Shown here in pieces: positions 57,809-64,000 of a DNA stretch of 64,000 bases. The DNA is taken from the NCBI RefSeq assembly GCF_963676685.1, contig NC_092354.1:33202193-33266192 (forward strand), given 5' to 3'. The number at the start of each line of letters is the position of its first letter. Position 1 is the first letter of the stretch. Source of the DNA: Mytilus edulis. Lineage: Eukaryota; Mollusca; Bivalvia; Mytilida; Mytilidae. Made by a program: the position numbers and the translations under genes. Below the pieces are notes generated by a model. It had not been told where the DNA came from. It ran no database searches and saw only the letters and a program-made list of their open reading frames with translations.

Positions 57809-58066
57809 TTACATTTGATGTACATTTTTTTGATGTCTTCTATAGTTCGACCTATATCGAAAACTGGCATCACACATGATACACACATAGGTTTTGTTAC
57901 CGTGTGCTGCCTGGCAGTGCTGAAACAGAGTTTTTTTATATGAAAATTTTAGCTGACAGGTGTCACATTTATAAATGGTGTCGCTGTGCTTTGCATTTAT
58001 GTGGTTGACCAAATCCTTGTTATGCACATACTGCTTTGAACAATCTCCACATTTGTACTGTTTGTC
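57809..58066 (-). CDS. C2H2 zinc-finger gene, terminal exon (fingers 3-5)
   Basis: Acceptor TTTTTTTATTTCAG, stop at 57809-57811. Three classic fingers: YKCGDCSKQYVHNKDL ... H-x4-H; YKCDTCQLKFSYKKTLFQH; YVCIMCDASFRYRSNYRRH ... VH. Phase 0 from the previous exon. Acts, by family, as a nuclear DNA-binding protein. No stops or shifts: this looks like a functional host gene. Confidence 0.8.
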   Translation of the reverse strand, partial: DKQYKCGDCSKQYVHNKDLVNHINAKHSDTIYKCDTCQLKFSYKKTLFQHCQAAHGNKTYVCIMCDASFRYRSNYRRHQKNVHQM

Positions 58067-58369
58067 CTGAAATAAAAAAAAATCATTCTGAAAAAAAGGA
58101 GAAATGTGGCCAACATACATATGCGGTAATAAGAAAGAATTTAATTGTGTTTGAGAAGTTAAATTTTCTTAGTTAAATGGCCGTTTTAAAGTCGATCTGA
58201 AATCACAATATACGAATATTCATGATAAGTGTTCATTCTTAAACATTTGTACAAAATTGCTAAACTATGTGTGTGTGTTCCTGGTAGTGTCTATTCCGAC
58301 TATGCGACTGCCGTACAAGTGATTGGTTAAGCTACCTTTTGAACCAGGTTTAATCGACCATTTTCTACA

Positions 58370-58480
58370 TAAGAAAATGCCGGTACCAAGTCAGAAAAAT
58401 GAGAGTTGCTTGCCATTTGATAAAGGGCCTTCTATTTAGAATTTTCCTTGGAGCTCGGTATTTTTGTTATTTGACTCTTT
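58370..58480 (-). repeat. R6 repeat in the zinc-finger gene intron
   Basis: GGTACCAAGTCAGAAAAATG ... AATTTTCCTTGGAGCTCGGT, inverted relative to 24885 and 8388. Confidence 0.75.
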
Positions 58481-58725
58481 CAGTCGTTTCCCATAGAGTA
58501 TACGTCTTTTGGGTTATTTCGTAGGTATTTGTTTCCTTCATGTAATGTCATCAAAATGAATGTTGTTACAATTGTTTTACTAAGTTGGTCAATACATATT
58601 TGCCGAACTTTTCTGTTTTGTTAATGCATTTTCATTTTAGAGACCGGTATTTATTTAAGGACCTACAAGGTATCTTATCTTTGGGATAAATTGTGCTATA
58701 AAATATTGTTTTCCTTGAATAATAC

Positions 58726-58889
58726 CTTTGAATGGTTAAGGAGGTGGGACCGGAACAAAGTGCGGGATATAAATTTTTTTTGGCACTGGGTGCAGGTGAA
58801 ATTTGGTGTCCCATGCTCTCTCTTCATATGGTCCAACATCCCCTGTTTGGACCGGTAATGTTTACCACAGATGTCACACACATATTTAG
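58726..58889 (-). CDS. C2H2 zinc-finger gene, exon with fingers 1-2
   Basis: Acceptor CTTTTATTTTACAG, donor TCAAAG|GTATTA. Encodes KYVCDICGKHYRSKQGMLDH ... H and FTCTQCQKKFISRTLFRSH ... H. Upstream and downstream phases agree with the neighbouring exons. Confidence 0.8.
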
Positions 58890-59131
58890 CTGTAAAATAA
58901 AAGGAAAGATTATATGTTTTCTGTTTAGAAATTGATAACTATGATACATTTCACAAATCATGTAGTTCATGTGGTGATACTTGATTAAGGGAGCATAGTG
59001 TCATTCTAGGATACAGCAAAGTTATACTTGTGAAGGCTAGAAGAATTCAAAGCAAATTAGATAAACTAAGAGGGGTAATCATTCATTTACAAACTTTACA
59101 AAGGTGCATATAACCACCAAAGTTACAATAC

Positions 59132-59218
59132 CTGAAGAATCTATCAAGTTAGGTGTGCTTTTTGCCTGTGGTGTTGTCAAAACCAGGATGGACACATCGA
59201 CAGCTGCAGTACTTTGTT
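59132..59218 (-). CDS. C2H2 zinc-finger gene, upstream linker exon
   Basis: Between ATATTTTAG and TCTTCAG|GTATTG. Encodes QSTAAVDVSILVLTTPQAK and PNLIDSS, a low-complexity linker; the last G completes Ala (G|CT) of the next exon. The first exon(s) of the gene are not identified; they may lie as far as the promoter-like region near 61.9 kb. Confidence 0.6.
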
Positions 59219-60100
59219 CTAAAATATAGGAGCGATTATAAACTAGTTATATTTAATTCTAAAATATATTCCAAACTAGAAAGTTTGTCTATGGAACATA
59301 AAATTCCCCAATGGGTTTCATATTGATTTCCATACAAACATCATACCAGAGTAATTGATACATAAATAAAAGTCAGAGCGCCCTTATTGATAATGAAACC
59401 TGTAGTCATATCAAAGACCCAGCCACTGACTAGAAACAGTATCCAGGAAAATTGAATTAATGTAAAATTTAACCAAAGTAGTGTGTGTCTGAATGTAGGT
59501 TACAGTGACCTTAGTAATAGTGAACCATGTTATACTACCAAAGAACAATCCACAGGCCAGATACCACTGCTTTACTTTATCCAGTTTCTAAGATATTGTC
59601 CTAAACGCAAAACTTAACCAGTCATTTATTATTTTCAAAAAGGTTAAACTGACCATATCTAAAGTGAATCCAATGTCTCTCTGCTGACCAGGTACCAATG
59701 ATATATCATGTTTAGTATCCAAAAAAAAGCGGACCTAAACACATAGCCTAACCAAGATCGGGACGTACGGACGGTCGGACAAGGGTTAACATTTATGCCC
59801 CTTTAACTATTAATCGTGTTCTACAAACAACTTATCCATAAAAAGTAAATGCTTCTTTAGTTACCAACGAAGTTTGCCAATCAAAAACAAAAAAATATGT
59901 ATAGTACATGTTAAAATAAAAAAAAACATCAATCGAATATAAAAAGCAAAAATTAAGAAAAATGAATTGAGTACAAAATCTCCACGAAATAAAAAGTTAA
60001 ATCAACATAATTAAAAATGTTTGTATAATTATATAAATAATTTTTATACAAAATTTTATCAACTGACCGGGCAGAGCTTACCTTTTAATTTGCATAAAGA
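59219..60100. other. Presumed intron; no further gene seen
   Basis: Contains an R9-like end (CGGGACGTACGGACGG near 59758) and otherwise unassigned sequence. Confidence 0.35.
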
Positions 60101-60104
60101 GAGT

Positions 60105-60570
60105 CGATTTGATAATGTGTGTGATATGGATGGTCGGATAATTGCCGTTATAATAATAATTATTCAGTTGCGGATCCAGAAATAAAAGGGACGGGGTGGG
60201 GTACTGAGTGGCATAAGAGTGGGCCCACTCCAGTCACGATCCATTGAATCCAAATATAATCAACCACATTTTTAGGGGAGAGGGGGGGACGACTCCCTGG
60301 CCTTTAATTCTTCCCCTGTTTGAATTCAATAGTTTTTGAAAAAATCTCAGTTTATTTTTTGTAACACTGACCACAAAAAACGATAAAGTTTTTTGTTAAA
60401 GGAGAATGATAATGTGTGTGATAAGGATGGCCGAATAATTGCCCTTACAGTTGCGGATTCAGCAATTTTCATAAAGGGGTAGGGCACTGACTGCCATAAG
60501 AGGGGGTCCGCCCCAGTCTTGCTCCAATGAATCCCTATACAATCAACCAAAGCCCCCTCTTCGACTATTG
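60105..60570. repeat. Tandem duplication of about 290 bp containing an R11-related unit
   Basis: GATAATGTGTGTGATATGGA ... GTTGCGGATCCAG ... CCACTCCAGTCACG ... AATCAACCA near 60110-60270 recurs as GATAATGTGTGTGATAAGGA ... GTTGCGGATTCAG ... AATCAACCA near 60405-60550. A third, diverged piece is at 63895-63985 after a G run. Confidence 0.7.
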
Positions 60571-61830
60571 CAAAAACACATTCAGCGTTCTGAATATGGA
60601 TTTAACTTGCCACTGGACATTAACAAAAATGTTGACACAATTTTAAATACATAAATTCATACAAGAATATCTTCGACGGTTGTATAATAAAATATATGTA
60701 TCTAGAACTGTTTCCTAAAATAACTCATTTAAATAACACAAAATCAATTAACAGCATGCAATGTTCAATAAACTTCAAGAAGATCGATCATTTAACTTTA
60801 ATTACATTAACGAGGGGTCGTCAAGTGGATATGTGCACGGAATAACGCGAAATAAAATTGCAATTTCACGATGAACGAAAATTTAAAAATGCTTGAACTG
60901 CTCTTTTTACGGATTTCACGAAACACGGTGAATAACGAACCTTTTCACGGCTTCACATGAAATAAAAATGTCAAAATACGTTGCACGAAAATAACCTTGT
61001 ACCAATCTCATCAACACTGGGGTTAATATTTTCGGTAAAATAATATAACATCTTTCAAGTAAAATGATCGATCCTTAAGAGAAAACTTTTTTCAAATTCT
61101 AAGTGAATGGTTTGTTTATCAAAAGCCATGAAGATATATTTATTTCTTATTTTGAACAAATGATGAATAAAATTCTTTCCAAATGCGTTATTTTCAATGA
61201 ATTCGGGATTTCCATTAATATTAAACCATATCCTTTCGTTTCATCGTGGCTTCGATATTTAAATATTTACCATGAACAGAGATAAGTGACACATCCTTCA
61301 AATATTTAAAAACATGGAGAAATTATTGCAATTCACTATATAAAATACTTCAAATATGTAAAAAAAAAACATAAGTCAAAATGCGTTCAAACTTGGAACA
61401 GTATTACTAACCGTTACACATTTCTAGAGCTTGAAGTATTTTCAACAAAATCAGTCATGCAACAAATTGGCAATATTTGTTTTTGAAAAATATCATTTCC
61501 ATGTGAAATGATAGGACATTTGTGGAGAGGGAACTCACTTTTGTCCAATATCTATATATCTATATATGACAATGATGTGCCAATTTCTATCTTTTCAAAA
61601 AGCTTCCTTTTACATTTTTATGATATATGGATTTATTTTATTCCCTTTTTAACATAACATGAAAAATAATTTTTCAAACCAATAATTTCTGAGTTCTGAC
61701 TGTTTCTAACTGTTGCGAATAGGAAATGTAGACGTCTTTAATTCTCGGCAATTATAACGAAACAGTACGTATTTTACACATGTCCCTTTCCGTATCATGT
61801 TATTTATAACACCTCATTTTATGATCAAAC
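60571..61830. other. No gene seen
   Basis: AT-rich. An R5 end fragment near 60590-60625. Short phrases such as CACGGATTTCACGAAACACGG near 60910-60930 suggest local simple duplication. Confidence 0.35.
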
Positions 61831-61879
61831 ATTTTACACTTCCGCACCTATTTTGAATATAAATAAATCGGCAATATTT

Positions 61880-62000
61880 GTATACTTCAGTGGGAAAGCC
61901 AGTGACATTGAAGAGCTACTTCCGGTAGTCCCGCGGGAAAGGGGACATAATCTAAAAATTTTGAGGTGGCGCTGTAACCAGCGTGTAAACAAAAACGTAG
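61880..62000. promoter_or_regulatory. Possible promoter (ETS-like site, GC island)
   Basis: CTACTTCCGGTAGTCCCGCGGG (quoted as CTACTTCCGG and GGTAGTCCCGCGGG) holds an ETS/GABP-type ACTTCCGG core next to CCGCGGG, in an otherwise AT-rich region. GGTGGCGCTGT follows. A second CCGCGGG is near 62174. Could drive the minus-strand zinc-finger gene or a plus-strand gene beyond the window. Confidence 0.3.
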
Positions 62001-62279
62001 CCTGTGCTTCAGACAATAAATCTATTAAAACAACTTATCATCCATCAGTATTTGAGTTTAATTTTTCATTAGAATAGATTTTGTCAGACGACTGCCAAAT
62101 TCGGTATTCAAATAAGTGCTCCGTTACTGAAATATGATAATTCATAAGACTACCTCCGTTGATTTCCAAAAAACCGCGGGTAATCCCCACGACTACAAAC
62201 AACTGACACAAATGCATCCTAAAGCTTTTCATTGGTCGAGATATAAATAAATGTGACCTAGAAACATATGGGCACATGA

Positions 62280-64000
62280 CTATGTACAGGATTCCCCGTC
62301 ACTCTGAGTCTTGTTTACATAATAAATACTTCAACCGGAGGTCAAAATTCAACATTTTTCAGACGTTTTGGGAGTTATTTCGGTGCAAAATCAAGCAAAT
62401 TATGTCAAATTTTACAGATTTTAAGCACAAAATTGATTGAGACAACGAAGGGTGATGATGTTTTCAGGATTTTAAATATATTTTACTTAAAATGTTGAGT
62501 GGTTGAAGGCTTTACAACGTCATTTGTTGATGTTTACAAGTTGCTCAAACTCCTCGTATCACATTTTCTGTAGTTATTTAATTATGCTGCTGATGTATAA
62601 CAGATTTATGGGCGAGATTTATGTAGTACATTGAAACTGGTTTAATCTATGAACGAATTTGTCCATATAAATAATTTCCACTGTCTAGAAGTAGACCTAC
62701 CCCCCTTTTTTCAACAAAAAAAAATCAGTTAGTCAAAAGTTGTTGTCTGAATAAGCATGCAAAAATGCAAAGTGTAAGCACTCAGCTAGTCTTTGTTTTT
62801 AGCCAATTTTTAGGGTAATGGTTACAGTTATTCTTTGATTCTGTAAATTATTATAAATCTGAAATGTTTCAACTTGTCAATTTTAAAAAGTACATGTACC
62901 AATCAACAAATATTGCCTGCCTAAACACTCACACATGTTAATAAATGTCTGTCCTTATCATGCTTATCAAGCAACCTGATGTACACTGTGACCAACTATT
63001 CATGTTTGAGTGTTTCTGGGCCCTGGGGCATATTTAACTCTTGAGAACTTGGAGATTAAAATTCAATATGAATGCCCAATGCCTAGTACATCAAATTCTT
63101 AATACATGTTAGAGCTATATGACCATTTAAAGCATTAACAAAATGCTATGTCACTTCCAAGGTCTACTTTAAAAATGGTATATGAATGTCTCACTCTGAT
63201 TTTGGTGATCCTGTTTTGTTGCATTGATATAACTGCTTGACCCACATTTTTATTTTACACCAGTTTACAAGAAAACAAATCTTGGACACAGGATCTATAG
63301 TTTATTAAGAATCATACTATTCCTATATCTGTGTGCTGATTTTTCTGCAATAGAATACCTTTTCACACATTTTACTCCATTCTAAAAGCACAAAATTGCA
63401 ATAATTTGCAAAATCATGTGTTAACACATCCAGGAAAAAGGTACATAGACATCGCATTCATAATACTACACTAGGAGCAAGATCTGCTTACTCTTCCAGA
63501 GCACCTGAGCTCAATTATATGTTGTGGGTTCAAGTTGATCAGTTTTCTTTTTTCTAATTTGTATATTAGTTTAAACTTTTCATCAAAAAGTCTGAAAAAA
63601 AAAAATATGTATCTACTGAAAATGATTTATTTAGGTGCAGGGGTTACCACACTTTGAAATCTACATGTCATTGGAAGCAAAACAGTGAAAAGTCATGTCA
63701 TGATAGGCTACTTGAGAGACCTCACTATGTCTAGGAGAAGTGAACAATTCTAGAAACTTTCCATTTTAGTCATTCAAACCTTATAAAGAATAAATGACCA
63801 TCATTTTGACTTTTATATCTTTTATTTTTCTTATGTCTCAAATACTACAGTACATACATGTATATGTCTGACACCAGTGACCGATCAAGAACTTTTCTAT
63901 TTGGGGGGGGGGGGGGGGGGGGTTGCTGCTGCTGACTTACTTGGGAGGGGCCCGCTCCAGTGATTCCCTATTTAATCAACCATTTTTTTTCCTATGAAAG
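62280..64000. other. No gene seen; poly-G tract and R11-like end
   Basis: No motif-bearing ORF. A run of about 19 G at 63903-63922 precedes an R11-related segment (GGCCCGCTCCAGTGATTCCC). GAGCACCTGAGCTCA near 63497 matches the family seen near 7935. Confidence 0.4.

Noticed and set aside
63490-63550. tRNA-like sequence (GGTTCAAGTTGATC)
   Set aside because: Only a partial B-box resemblance; no foldable cloverleaf and it belongs to a dispersed repeat.
1-64000. CRISPR arrays, operons and bacterial terminators
   Set aside because: No short regularly spaced identical repeats with unique spacers; introns, SINE/MITE-like repeats and animal transposons show this is eukaryotic nuclear DNA.

Overview
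The window is AT-rich animal nuclear DNA, most likely from a bivalve mollusc and probably a marine mussel (Mytilus or a close relative). The reasons are spliceosomal introns, very high repeat content, many TACATGTA-type words, pearl/DINE-1-like elements with about 160-bp tandem cores, and several dispersed repeats that I recognise from memory as common in mussel genomes. No database was searched, so every family name here rests on motifs visible in the sequence plus recalled family knowledge.

Layout. 0.8-2.1 kb: decayed Crypton-type tyrosine recombinase broken by a 127-bp tandem duplication. 2.1-4.5 kb: dispersed repeats and a Mutator-like transposase interrupted by a short interspersed repeat. 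4.9-6.2 kb (minus strand): PHD-finger exons and an unassigned ORF. 6.5-8.9 kb: three different tandem repeats. 9.0-24.6 kb: a nested transposon complex. An outer DNA transposon (33-bp inverted ends at 9001 and 24562) carries one spliced minus-strand transposase gene whose last exon is split by a 9.26-kb inner insertion flanked by GCG. 24.9-27.1 kb: dispersed repeat, a zinc-finger ORF and a probable 3' LTR. 27-38 kb: repeats, a gag-like zinc knuckle, two transposon zinc-finger fragments, a transposase fragment and a 5'-truncated non-LTR retrotransposon. 38.4-43.1 kb (minus): a broken multi-exon gene with a Ulp1-type protease and further exons, holding a pearl-like element in an intron. 43.7-44.4 kb: two foldback MITEs with clean target duplications. 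45-50.7 kb: repeats and reverse-transcriptase fragments. 51.1-57.7 kb (plus): the largest gene, five exons and 1,467 codons, encoding a zinc-finger/YqaJ-like PD-(D/E)XK nuclease protein with one in-frame TGA. 57.8-59.2 kb (minus): exons of a five-finger C2H2 gene, tail-to-tail with the nuclease gene. 60-64 kb: mostly non-coding, with a possible promoter near 61.9 kb.

Almost every protein signal has mobile-element character. The exceptions that look like possible host genes are the C2H2 gene at 57.8-59.2 kb and perhaps the nuclease gene. The strongest items are the nested transposon (precise removal of the inner element restores the reading frame), the nuclease gene with its single TGA, and the two MITEs with exact 8- and 9-bp target duplications.
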